Of a stretch of DNA of 64,000 nucleotides, positions 28,719 through 36,508 are shown in pieces. The position numbers and the translations under genes are program-made. How positions within the stretch are numbered: position 1 is the first letter of the stretch; every line of letters begins with the position of its first letter. Source of the stretch: Marinobacterium stanieri (lineage in GTDB: Bacteria; Pseudomonadota; Gammaproteobacteria; Pseudomonadales; Balneatricaceae); the NCBI RefSeq assembly GCF_900155945.1, contig NZ_FTMN01000006.1, positions 62,001 through 126,000 on the forward strand, given 5' to 3'. Below the pieces are notes generated by a model. That model searched no databases and was not told the origin of the DNA. It saw only the letters and a list, made by a program, of their open reading frames with translations.

Positions 28719-29264
28719 ATGTCGGACATATTTACGCTGGAAAGCCGTGACCCCGAGCACTACCGTCAGGCCACACGCAAAAGCAATATGATCATCATGC
28801 TGACCTTTGCCCTGGTGGCAATGGCGTTGGCCACTCTAAGCGTCAGGGTATTCGGCAGCCCGGAAGGCGGTAATTTTGTCTGGAACCTGGGGGGCGTACT
28901 GGCAGGTGTACTGGTGACCACCGCCATATTCAAACTCTACTACTGGCATCAGCCATGGATGGATGAGGCCAAATACGGCTGGCAGCTCAAACGCAGCCTG
29001 ATGAGCGTGACCAACATCCTGCATGAGGTGAAGGCCGGAGTTGAACGCGATAACCCCACCGCCATGCGTGTCATGCGCTTTTATCATCAGGGTCTGGAAC
29101 AGATGTACCGGCTGGAGAACAACCAGAGCGAGCTGCATGATCTCCAGCAGGAGAGCGCAAGTCACCGTGACAAGATGCTGGCACAGGGCCTGGAAGCTGA
29201 TCAGCCATCACTGGACCCGCGCTGGATCGAGCAGCTCAAGCCGGCCAAAAAGTCCAAACGCTGA
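28719..29264 (+). CDS. DUF3087 membrane protein
   Basis: 181 residues. Two adjacent membrane helices at about 24-45 and 53-72, then a soluble helical region. 'WHQPWMDEAKYGWQLKRSLM' and 'AMRVMRFYHQGLEQMYRLE' match DUF3087, a family of gammaproteobacterial proteins with no known function. The stop codon TGA (29262-29264) directly abuts the stop of the convergent pirin gene with no base between. Confidence 0.8.
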   Translation: MSDIFTLESRDPEHYRQATRKSNMIIMLTFALVAMALATLSVRVFGSPEGGNFVWNLGGVLAGVLVTTAIFKLYYWHQPWMDEAKYGWQLKRSLMSVTNILHEVKAGVERDNPTAMRVMRFYHQGLEQMYRLENNQSELHDLQQESASHRDKMLAQGLEADQPSLDPRWIEQLKPAKKSKR

Positions 29265-30113
29265 TCACACCAGACGACCGGCCTGGTAGTCCTCGATCGC
29301 CTGCTCCACCTCGGCCATGGTGTTCATCACAAAAGGACCATACTGGGCGACAGGCTCGGCAATGGGCTGGGCCGCCAGCAGCAAAATCGATGCGCCTTCA
29401 GTACCGGCCGTGAAATGAAGCTGATCACCACTGCCCAGCTCTGCGGCTTCATTCAGGTTTAACGGCTGGCCTCCCAACTGAGCCTCACCCTCGAAAAGGT
29501 AGGCAAAGCCGGCTCGCTCATCTGCCAGAGGCAGGCGCAATTCGGCACCGGCCGGCAATCGCAGGTCCAGCATCAAGGGATTACGGCTGATGCCTTTTAC
29601 TGCACCCTGTAGCGGCTCACCGTGAATCTCAATCTCGCCGGCGATCAGCTTGATCCTTGCTCCCGTGACAGCATCTTCGTATTGGGGAATCTCATCAGCA
29701 TTGAAATCACGGTAACGCGCGGGCGTCATCTTTTCCGCTGCAGGCAGGTTGACCCAAAGCTGGAAACCGCGCATCAGCCCCTCTTCCTGTTCCGGCATCT
29801 CTTCGTGAATCACGCCACGCCCGGCTGTCATCCACTGCACACCACCACTTTCCAGCACGGCTTCATTCCCCAGATGGTCACGGTGGCGCATGCGCCCATC
29901 CAGCATATAGGTAACGGTTTCAAAACCGCGGTGCGGGTGGGCCGGGAAGCCGGCAATGTAATCATCCGGATTATCCGAGAAGAAATTATCCAGCATCAAA
30001 AAGGGATCGATGCGGTGATGCGCCGAGCGTCCCAGACTGCGCAGCAAACGCACACCGGCGCCATCGCGGCTTTCTCGGGCAGGGATACGGCGATTAATTG
30101 TGCGATCGGACAT
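29265..30113 (-). CDS. Pirin family protein
   Basis: 282 residues, double cupin. Metal ligands His59 and His61 in 'FPAHPHRGFETVTYMLDG', His103 and Glu105 in 'GRGVIHEEMPE' are all present, as in YhhW-type quercetin 2,3-dioxygenases and pirins. The C-terminal cupin ends 'GPFVMNTMAEVEQAIEDYQAGRL', the common pirin tail. Soluble cytoplasmic oxidoreductase or redox sensor; the natural substrate is not known. GAGGAGG sits before ATG 30113. Confidence 0.9.
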   Translation of the reverse strand: MSDRTINRRIPARESRDGAGVRLLRSLGRSAHHRIDPFLMLDNFFSDNPDDYIAGFPAHPHRGFETVTYMLDGRMRHRDHLGNEAVLESGGVQWMTAGRGVIHEEMPEQEEGLMRGFQLWVNLPAAEKMTPARYRDFNADEIPQYEDAVTGARIKLIAGEIEIHGEPLQGAVKGISRNPLMLDLRLPAGAELRLPLADERAGFAYLFEGEAQLGGQPLNLNEAAELGSGDQLHFTAGTEGASILLLAAQPIAEPVAQYGPFVMNTMAEVEQAIEDYQAGRLV

Positions 30114-30235
30114 GTCTGGCCTCCTCTAAGCTTATTGCCGTGTTGATCAGATATGCCAGTATTGTGAGATCGATTCTCTTAATGATGAACGGGAAAAAGT
30201 GGCGGATTATGATCGGATAAAACGATCAATCTGTA

Positions 30236-30649
30236 TCAAAGGCCAACTTTGCCCCGCATGGACTTGATATTGCCGCGCTGCTTTTTCTTATCCAGACGCT
30301 TGCGCTGCGAACTGCGTGTCGGTTTGGTGGGGCGGCGTTTCTTTTCCACTTTGACCGCATTTCGAATCAGTTCGACCAGACGCATCAAAGCATCTTCACG
30401 GTTCTGTTCCTGGGTACGGTATTGCTGCGCCTTGATGACGATGATGCCATCACTGGATATGCGGCTGTCACTCAGCCCCAGCAGGCGCTCCTTGTAGAAG
30501 GCCGGCAGGGAGGAGGCCTGGATATCAAACCTCAGGTGGATAGCGCTGGATACCTTGTTAACGTTCTGCCCACCCGCGCCCTGTGCACGGATGGCATTGA
30601 GTTCAATTTCATGTTCAGGCAGGTCAACTGCATTGGATATCTTGGGCAC
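30236..30649 (-). CDS. arfB: Alternative ribosome-rescue factor B (peptidyl-tRNA hydrolase)
   Basis: 137 residues (E. coli YaeJ/ArfB 140). The GGQ catalytic motif at 26-28 in '[23 protein letters not shown]' and the basic C-terminal tail that enters the mRNA channel of stalled ribosomes are present. It hydrolyses peptidyl-tRNA on ribosomes lacking a stop codon. Start is GTG 30649, 7 bases after the stop of the upstream secreted-protein gene, so the pair is likely co-transcribed. Confidence 0.94.
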   Translation of the reverse strand: MPKISNAVDLPEHEIELNAIRAQGAGGQNVNKVSSAIHLRFDIQASSLPAFYKERLLGLSDSRISSDGIIVIKAQQYRTQEQNREDALMRLVELIRNAVKVEKKRRPTKPTRSSQRKRLDKKKQRGNIKSMRGKVGL

Positions 30650-30656
30650 GTTAGTC

Positions 30657-31211
30657 TCAACGGTTGGCCAGTGTCAGCGACACCTGCGCCTGAATGGGTG
30701 CCTCCGGCTCCTGGGCAGTGATCAGGGTAAGAACCAGACTGCGCTGGGCATGCTCGGTTGCCCACTGCCAGGATAAACGGCCGGACGGGCCGCTCAACGG
30801 ATATTCCAGCTGGTCATCTGCCAGCATACTGGGCTGAAGCGGAGCCGGTGCCTGCTCGGCCATACGTGCAAACCAGCGTCGGTTGGCCGCAGCATCACCG
30901 GCGCGCGCCATGACCCGGCATTCCTGGTCGCCTTCAGGCAGCGCCATCACAAAAAAGCCGAACTGCCCTTTGAAAGGGATTGGCCAGGCATCGCCCGGTT
31001 TGTTATGCAAAAAGGCCCGCGCCTGTTCAGGCGGCAGTTTGGGCAGCTCCTGCTGCTCCAGCTGGGCTCTCAGGGTTCCATAGTTTTCCAGGTGTTTCAC
31101 ACAAAAGGACAGATAGATCTTTTGCAGGAAACCGGCATTTTCATCGGCCACGGAAACGGCAGGGAACAGCAGGCAACTCAGCAGCAGGCCAAGCAGGGAT
31201 GTCTGTTTCAT
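30657..31211 (-). CDS. Secreted protein of unknown function
   Basis: 184 residues. Signal peptide 1-22 (cleavage near SVAD-E). No family recognised with certainty. The mature part begins '[31 protein letters not shown]' and contains two Cys (about 37 and 98), which could form a disulfide in the periplasm. The GAGGACC site supports ATG 31211 over a TTG one codon earlier. It shares the minus-strand unit with arfB and is divergent from the cytochrome pair. Confidence 0.65.
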   Translation of the reverse strand: MKQTSLLGLLLSCLLFPAVSVADENAGFLQKIYLSFCVKHLENYGTLRAQLEQQELPKLPPEQARAFLHNKPGDAWPIPFKGQFGFFVMALPEGDQECRVMARAGDAAANRRWFARMAEQAPAPLQPSMLADDQLEYPLSGPSGRLSWQWATEHAQRSLVLTLITAQEPEAPIQAQVSLTLANR

Positions 31212-31347
31212 CAATCAGGTCCTCGTCATTCGGCTCCCAGTCTGAACGCAGATCAACAGACTGACAAGTGGACTGGCAATTCTGCCAGCCTTGTCTAAGC
31301 TGCGATGAACATAATAATAAACCTGCATTGAATAAGGATATCGGCAG

Positions 31348-31887
31348 ATGTTCTGGATCAAGGCGCTACTCATACTGGCCCTGCTGGGCGGTGGTTCTCT
31401 GCTGGCCTGGGCCCTCACCGACAAGGCACTGCACCTCACCTCGGGGCAGGAATTCTGTGGCAGCTGTCACAGCATGAAGCCCATGCAAGCCTCCTTTCTG
31501 CGCGACCCACATGGCGGACGCTCCACCACCGGCATCCAGGCCGAGTGTACCGATTGCCACCTGCCCCATGACAGCACCGTCAATTACCTTTGGATGAAAG
31601 CCCGCAATGGTGCCTGGGATGTCTGGAAGGAATTTGTGCTGGGCGCCGAAGATGTGGATTGGCATGCCAAGCGGGCCCGTGCGAACGAATTCGTCTATGA
31701 CTGGGGCTGCTTGAAGTGCCACAACAACCTGCAGCAGGGCTCGGAGCTGGATAATGCTCAGTTTGTTGCCCACAAACCCTACTTTCTCGGCACCATCGAT
31801 AAAACCTGTATCGACTGCCACCGCGTGGGTCATACCGACCTGGAACGCAACCTGCCCTCTTCCCCTCTTGCGGCTACCGACGGATAA
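31348..31887 (+). CDS. NapC/NirT-family tetraheme cytochrome c (quinol dehydrogenase)
   Basis: 179 residues. One N-terminal membrane anchor (about 4-23), then four CxxCH heme sites at Cys37, 67, 121 and 154. The first reads CGSCHSM, with the Met two residues after His as in NrfH/NapC-type heme 1. Such proteins oxidise menaquinol or ubiquinol at the membrane and pass electrons to a periplasmic reductase. Here the partner is clearly the octaheme cytochrome starting 11 bases downstream. AAGGATA precedes ATG 31348. Size is close to NrfH and the CycX/CymA group. Confidence 0.92.
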   Translation: MFWIKALLILALLGGGSLLAWALTDKALHLTSGQEFCGSCHSMKPMQASFLRDPHGGRSTTGIQAECTDCHLPHDSTVNYLWMKARNGAWDVWKEFVLGAEDVDWHAKRARANEFVYDWGCLKCHNNLQQGSELDNAQFVAHKPYFLGTIDKTCIDCHRVGHTDLERNLPSSPLAATDG

Positions 31888-31898
31888 GGAGAACCCCG

Positions 31899-33224
31899 AT
31901 GAACCTCCGATTGCCCCTGCTTTTGAGTTGCCTGCTGACCCTGCTGATCCCGTCGCTTGGTGTATCGGCTACCAGTGAAGGCATCGAAATCAACCCGGAA
32001 GTACGCTCCCTGGCCTTCAGCCGCAGCCTGACCGAGCTGGGCAAGCAGTGCGTCAGCTGCCACCAGGAGGAACACCCCGGTGTGGTCGCTGACTGGAAAA
32101 ACAGCCGCCACAGTCATGTTGGCGTCGGCTGTAATGACTGCCATGCGGCCAGCAAGGGGGAACCTGATGCCCAGCTGCACAACCAGGAAGGGTTGCAGAA
32201 TGTGTATATTTCTCCGCTGGTTTCACCGGATACCTGTGGCCGTTGCCACTCTCAGGAACAGGCCGAGTTCAACCATAGTGGCCACTTCCGTGCCTACCGC
32301 CAGATCATTCCCAAGGACAGCCTGCATGCGCTGGTCAAATTCCATGAAGGGCGTGACAACCCGGAACTGGGCAACGCACCGGGCGAAACCGGCTGCATGC
32401 AGTGCCACGGCACCGAAATCAAACTGCTGGAGGGCGGCAAGCCGGACCCCAGCACCTGGCCCAACTCCGGCATGGGTAATATCTACCCGGACGGTTCCAC
32501 CGGCAACTGCGGTGCCTGCCATACCCGCCACCGCTTCTCCATTGCCGAAGCGCGCAAGCCACAGGCCTGTGCCAGCTGCCACCTGGGACCGGACCACCCG
32601 GACATTGAGGTGTTCGAAAACAGCAAGCACGGCCAGGTGTTTGCCGCCGAAGGCCATGAGTGGAACTGGGATGCGCCGGCAGATGCCTGGGAGCCTGGCG
32701 ACTACCGTGCTCCCACCTGTGCCACTTGCCACATGAGTGGCGTTGGCGAGCTGGCGCCGACACACAATATCAGCCAGCGTCTGTACTGGAACCTCTGGGC
32801 CAAGCGTTCGGAAGTGCGTAACTCCACCGATGTTCTCAGCCCATTACTGGGCAACGGCCCCCAGGGCCGTGAGGAAATGAAAGCCGTATGCGGCTCCTGC
32901 CACGGCGACTCCCATACCGAAGGCTTTTTCACCCAGGGTGATAAGGCGGTTAAACTCTACAACGTGGAATATTACGACCCGGCCAAGAAGATGCTGGATG
33001 AGCTGGAAGCCAAGGGCCTGTTGAAGGAAAACCCCTGGACCGATGAATTCCAGATCACCTTCTACCACCTCTGGCATCACGAAGGCCGCCGCGCCCGACA
33101 CGGCGCCATGATGGCCGGACCGGACTACGCTCACTGGCACGGGTTCTTTGAACTGCAGCAGTCCCTGTACAAACTGCAGGCCATCCACCGCAAGCGCCTG
33201 GAAACAGGTGAGATCGAAGACTGA
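31899..33224 (+). CDS. Octaheme cytochrome c, hydroxylamine oxidoreductase-like
   Basis: 441 residues: signal peptide 1-24, then eight CxxCH sites at Cys51, 78, 113, 166, 204, 224, 274 and 331. The C-terminal 'HHEGRRARHGAMMAGPDYAHWHGFFEL' segment is characteristic of the HAO family, whose fourth heme (here Cys166-His170) is the active site. HAO proper oxidises hydroxylamine; relatives paired with a NapC-type tetraheme protein (known in Campylobacterota) are thought to run as reductases on nitrite or similar oxides. The tetraheme quinol dehydrogenase immediately upstream and the absence of ammonia-oxidation genes favour the reductive reading. The crosslinking Tyr cannot be assigned by eye. Strong terminator follows. 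Confidence 0.88.
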   Translation: MNLRLPLLLSCLLTLLIPSLGVSATSEGIEINPEVRSLAFSRSLTELGKQCVSCHQEEHPGVVADWKNSRHSHVGVGCNDCHAASKGEPDAQLHNQEGLQNVYISPLVSPDTCGRCHSQEQAEFNHSGHFRAYRQIIPKDSLHALVKFHEGRDNPELGNAPGETGCMQCHGTEIKLLEGGKPDPSTWPNSGMGNIYPDGSTGNCGACHTRHRFSIAEARKPQACASCHLGPDHPDIEVFENSKHGQVFAAEGHEWNWDAPADAWEPGDYRAPTCATCHMSGVGELAPTHNISQRLYWNLWAKRSEVRNSTDVLSPLLGNGPQGREEMKAVCGSCHGDSHTEGFFTQGDKAVKLYNVEYYDPAKKMLDELEAKGLLKENPWTDEFQITFYHLWHHEGRRARHGAMMAGPDYAHWHGFFELQQSLYKLQAIHRKRLETGEIED

Positions 33225-33233
33225 AGACGATGA

Positions 33234-33263
33234 AAGCAGACCGGCCATTTGGCCGGTCTGCTT
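33234..33263 (+). terminator. Strong terminator of the cytochrome operon
   Basis: A 13-bp perfect stem AAGCAGACCGGCC / GGCCGGTCTGCTT with ATTT loop, 10 bases after the octaheme stop. Symmetric ends (AA...TT) let it work in both directions, also serving the convergent gene at 33294. Confidence 0.85.
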
Positions 33264-33293
33264 AACCCTTAGCTCAAAAGGGACGTAATGACA

Positions 33294-33677
33294 TTAATGG
33301 CGCGTGCCGGACACGGACTGCATCAGTGTTTCCACGTCTTCTGCCGTTGTGGTTTCAAAGTTGTGCCAATCAAGATAGTAGGTGCTGAGATCAGGGTTGG
33401 GGTTATAGCCTTCCCAGTCGGTACCCGGTTCATGCAATTCTATATGCATGGGCGAAATGCTGAGTACACGCTGCTCCTCGTCCCAAAGCACATTCTGCAG
33501 ATCATAGAGCGCGTTCATGATAATGAAGTGCTTGCGATAAAGCGCCAGAGAGCCTTCTGCATGCAAGTCCTCGAACAGGTGTTGATGCTCGAGCTGCTGC
33601 ATCAGGTAGTACTCACTTACGCCTTCCGGATGTTGTCTGATTTCACTCAGGACCTGTGGCAGTACCGGATTCACCAT
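33294..33677 (-). CDS. DnaJ-related protein lacking the J domain
   Basis: 127 residues consisting only of the DNAJ-related N-terminal domain (compare residues about 8-120 of the protein at 42315-42911): 'EGVSEYYLMQQLEHQHLFEDL', 'LYRKHFIIMNALYDLQNVLWDEE', 'ISPMHIELHEPG' and 'YYLDWHNFETTTAEDVETLM' line up segment by segment with that paralog. It ends where the paralog continues into its J domain. AGGGGG precedes ATG 33677. It could modulate the full-length paralog or DnaK, but this is inference. Confidence 0.8.
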   Translation of the reverse strand: MVNPVLPQVLSEIRQHPEGVSEYYLMQQLEHQHLFEDLHAEGSLALYRKHFIIMNALYDLQNVLWDEEQRVLSISPMHIELHEPGTDWEGYNPNPDLSTYYLDWHNFETTTAEDVETLMQSVSGTRH

Positions 33678-33776
33678 GATTCCCCCTGAGGCTTTGCTTT
33701 GGTAAAGGGGCCTGCCTAAAGTATAGTCAGCAGCATATGGACTGCCACCTGGGTGGCACTGGGACGGAGAATCTGA

Positions 33777-36500
33777 ATGGATGCCCTTTGGCTGTTACTG
33801 CTGGCGTTTCCGCTGTTTCTGCTGCTTGGCTCAATATTGGGCATACGCGCCTGGTTGAATACGCATCAATTGCGCCAGGAGATACAGCACCTGCACAACC
33901 GTTTGGCCCACTATGAAAACCAGGGGGTCGGGCAGACTGCGGCCCGCCCACAGCAGGCCGAACCACCACCGCAAAGCGCAGAGACTCCCCCTCCCCCAGA
34001 GCCCGAAGATTCTGCCGACCTAACAGCCGAATCTGACACAGCCTACGCAGCAGCCTCACCTGCGCCCGAGCCTGTCACCACTTGGGGGCCAACGGCCAAC
34101 ACCTCTCCCTATACCAGCCCCTCCAGTGAGGGTTCCACCAAGCCTGTAGTGGATACAACACCGGCGCAGCCCGGGTTCCTTGATCGGCTTCAGGCCAGTA
34201 TTCGCGAGCACTGGATGACCTGGCTGGGTGGCCTTTGCGTGGGCCTTGCCGGTGTCTTTATGGTGCGTTATTCCATAGAGCAGGGCCTGCTGGGGCCCGA
34301 AGCAAGGGTGATTCTATCCCTGTTGGTGGGCGCAGGCTTGCACGTACTGGCCGAGTGGCTACGACGACGCCAGGGCCAGAACAACGTATTTGCCGCGCTG
34401 GCTGGCGGTGCCAGTATCATCCTCTACTCCGCCCTTTTCGCGGCCTTCAAACTATTGCCGGGTATCGCGCCGGGGCTGCTGTTCCTTGCCATGGCACTGG
34501 TCTCTTTTGCCACCCTGGTGCTCGCACTGAGGCACGGTCCCATATTGGCCGCGCTGGGCATGCTGGGTGGATACCTGGTACCCATTCTGGTCAACACCGG
34601 CAGCGGCAATATCGAGCTGGCGTTGGTCTATATCGGCATTCTGACTCTGGCGTCTCTCTGGTTGCTCGGCTATGTGCAGCGCCGCTGGCTCTGGCTGGGC
34701 GTGATTGGCGGCAGCCTGTTCTGGTGGCTGCTGAGCCTGGGCGCCAGCCCGGCAGACGGCGTTCGCTCGGCCTACCTGCTGGCACTGGCATATCTGTTCC
34801 TGGCCGTGCCCGGTTATGACTGGCTACTGACGCAAACCGAAACCCCAACAGCCAACTGGCTGAACCGTCTCAAGGGAGTACGAGAGTCGGCCCACTGGCC
34901 AGTCATTCCGACGCTGGGGCTGATTACGCTGGCGCAGGGCTATACCCTGGCGACGGAAGGAGTCCCTCAGGCAGCCTACCCAACCCTGCTGTTGCTGCCG
35001 GCACTGCTTCTGCTGGTGGCCAGCCGTCGACCACTGCTGAACCCTTTACCCGCGTTAATGTTGATCGCCACAGCACTTGCAGTGGTCATGCCCATGCTGA
35101 GTTATATGGGTGATCAACTGATTTTCACCCCGCCTGATGCCGATACTCAGGCAGCACTGGTGTCCCGCTTTGTCATGCTGACGTTGCTGTACACGGCCGC
35201 AGCGGCCTGGCTGCTGCAGCGTCGGATCGAACACCCGGGCTTCTGGGTTACGCTGGGCTGTTTTACTCCGTTGCTGATGCTGGCGATGGGGTACTACCTG
35301 TTTACCGCGTTCAGTGCTGACTGGGCCTGGGGTGGTGCTGCACTGATCCTGGGCTTGAGTTACCTGGCACTGGCACGGCTGGCGCTGGAGCGCGGTGGCA
35401 ATGACCTGATCAAAACAGCCCTGTTCAGCGGGGCGCATCTGGGCCTGTCACTAGCCGCTGTAATCTGGTTCACCGATGCCACGCTCACCCTTGCCCTGGC
35501 GCTGCAACTGGTCAGTCTGTCGCTGCTGCAACAGCGTTTCCAGCTAAGCCTGTTGCCTTGGGTGATTCGACTGTTACTGGCGGTGGTGGTCTGCCGTTTG
35601 ACCTTTAACCCCTGGCTGCTCAGCTACGATATGGGTACGCACTGGTCGCTCTGGACTTACGGCGGTGCTACAGCCTGTGCCTTTGCAGGTGCCTGGATTC
35701 TTCGCAACGACGACAAAATGACGGCCTGGCTGCAAGGGGCCGGTGCTCATTTGCTGGTGCTGACGCTGGCAGCAGAAGTACGTTACTGGCTGTATGACGG
35801 CGACATCTTCCGCCAGCAGTATGGCTTCATCGAAGCCAGCCTGAACACTCTGATCTGGGGTACGGCAGGCTGTGTCTACCTCTGGCGCGCAACGCTCAGC
35901 CGTCATCTGAAACGTTTCTACCAGATCATTGCCAGTCTTCACCTGCTGGCGGCCGCCGCCAACCATGTGCTGATTGTATTGTTGCGGGAAAATCCGATGT
36001 GGAGCAGCTCACCGCTGAGCGATACCCCCATTTGGAACCTGCTGCTGCTCAGCTATGGCTTGCCCTGCCTGCTATTGCTGGTGCTCTGGCGTCAGCTGCC
36101 GCATGCGCTGGGACGCTGGATGGCACTGGCATCCGGACTGAGCCTGCTGCTGTTTGTATCACTGGAGATTCGCCATCTCTGGCAGGGTGGCAGTGTCAAT
36201 CTGGCCAACCCCACATCGGATGGCGAGTTGTACACCTATTCAATCGTCTGGTTGCTGCTGGCCTCGGCGGCCATGATCCTGGGTAACTGGCTGCAGCGGC
36301 GCAACCTGTATAGAGGCGGCATGGCGCTGTTGCTGGTCGTGGTCGCCAAGCTGTTCCTGGTGGACATGTCAGACCTGACCGGTCTCTGGCGCGTCGCTTC
36401 CTTCATGGGACTGGGGCTGGCCCTGCTGGCACTGGCCTGGCTGCATCAGCGCTTTACACCAACGCCCTCCGCAGCCGGGGACCCGACGGCCACTCAGTGA
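33777..36500 (+). CDS. DUF2339 multi-spanning membrane protein
   Basis: 907 residues. One N-terminal helix, a short coiled coil (about 30-50), a Pro/Glu/Ala-rich linker (about 55-130) and then well over twenty hydrophobic helices to the C terminus. 'HWMTWLGGLCVGLAGVFMVRYSIEQGLLGP' and 'LGGYLVPILVNTGSGN' are typical DUF2339 strings. The family has no established function; its size and helix number suggest a large inner-membrane scaffold or transporter. The stop codon lies inside a 10-bp hairpin and overlaps the stop region of the convergent RND permease gene by 7 bases. Confidence 0.85.
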   Translation: MDALWLLLLAFPLFLLLGSILGIRAWLNTHQLRQEIQHLHNRLAHYENQGVGQTAARPQQAEPPPQSAETPPPPEPEDSADLTAESDTAYAAASPAPEPVTTWGPTANTSPYTSPSSEGSTKPVVDTTPAQPGFLDRLQASIREHWMTWLGGLCVGLAGVFMVRYSIEQGLLGPEARVILSLLVGAGLHVLAEWLRRRQGQNNVFAALAGGASIILYSALFAAFKLLPGIAPGLLFLAMALVSFATLVLALRHGPILAALGMLGGYLVPILVNTGSGNIELALVYIGILTLASLWLLGYVQRRWLWLGVIGGSLFWWLLSLGASPADGVRSAYLLALAYLFLAVPGYDWLLTQTETPTANWLNRLKGVRESAHWPVIPTLGLITLAQGYTLATEGVPQAAYPTLLLLPALLLLVASRRPLLNPLPALMLIATALAVVMPMLSYMGDQLIFTPPDADTQAALVSRFVMLTLLYTAAAAWLLQRRIEHPGFWVTLGCFTPLLMLAMGYYLFTAFSADWAWGGAALILGLSYLALARLALERGGNDLIKTALFSGAHLGLSLAAVIWFTDATLTLALALQLVSLSLLQQRFQLSLLPWVIRLLLAVVVCRLTFNPWLLSYDMGTHWSLWTYGGATACAFAGAWILRNDDKMTAWLQGAGAHLLVLTLAAEVRYWLYDGDIFRQQYGFIEASLNTLIWGTAGCVYLWRATLSRHLKRFYQIIASLHLLAAAANHVLIVLLRENPMWSSSPLSDTPIWNLLLLSYGLPCLLLLVLWRQLPHALGRWMALASGLSLLLFVSLEIRHLWQGGSVNLANPTSDGELYTYSIVWLLLASAAMILGNWLQRRNLYRGGMALLLVVVAKLFLVDMSDLTGLWRVASFMGLGLALLALAWLHQRFTPTPSAAGDPTATQ

Positions 36501-36508
36501 GTGGCCGT
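36486..36508. terminator. Hairpin spanning two convergent stop codons
   Basis: ACGGCCACTC-agt-GAGTGGCCGT, a 10-bp perfect stem that contains the stop codons of the DUF2339 gene (36498-36500) and the RND permease (36494-36496). No long T-tract, so terminator strength is uncertain, but the symmetric structure could serve both genes. Confidence 0.55.

Noticed and set aside
31215-31347. FNR/Anr site before the cytochrome operon
   Set aside because: Looked for TTGAT-N4-ATCAA; no convincing match in the 130-base upstream region.
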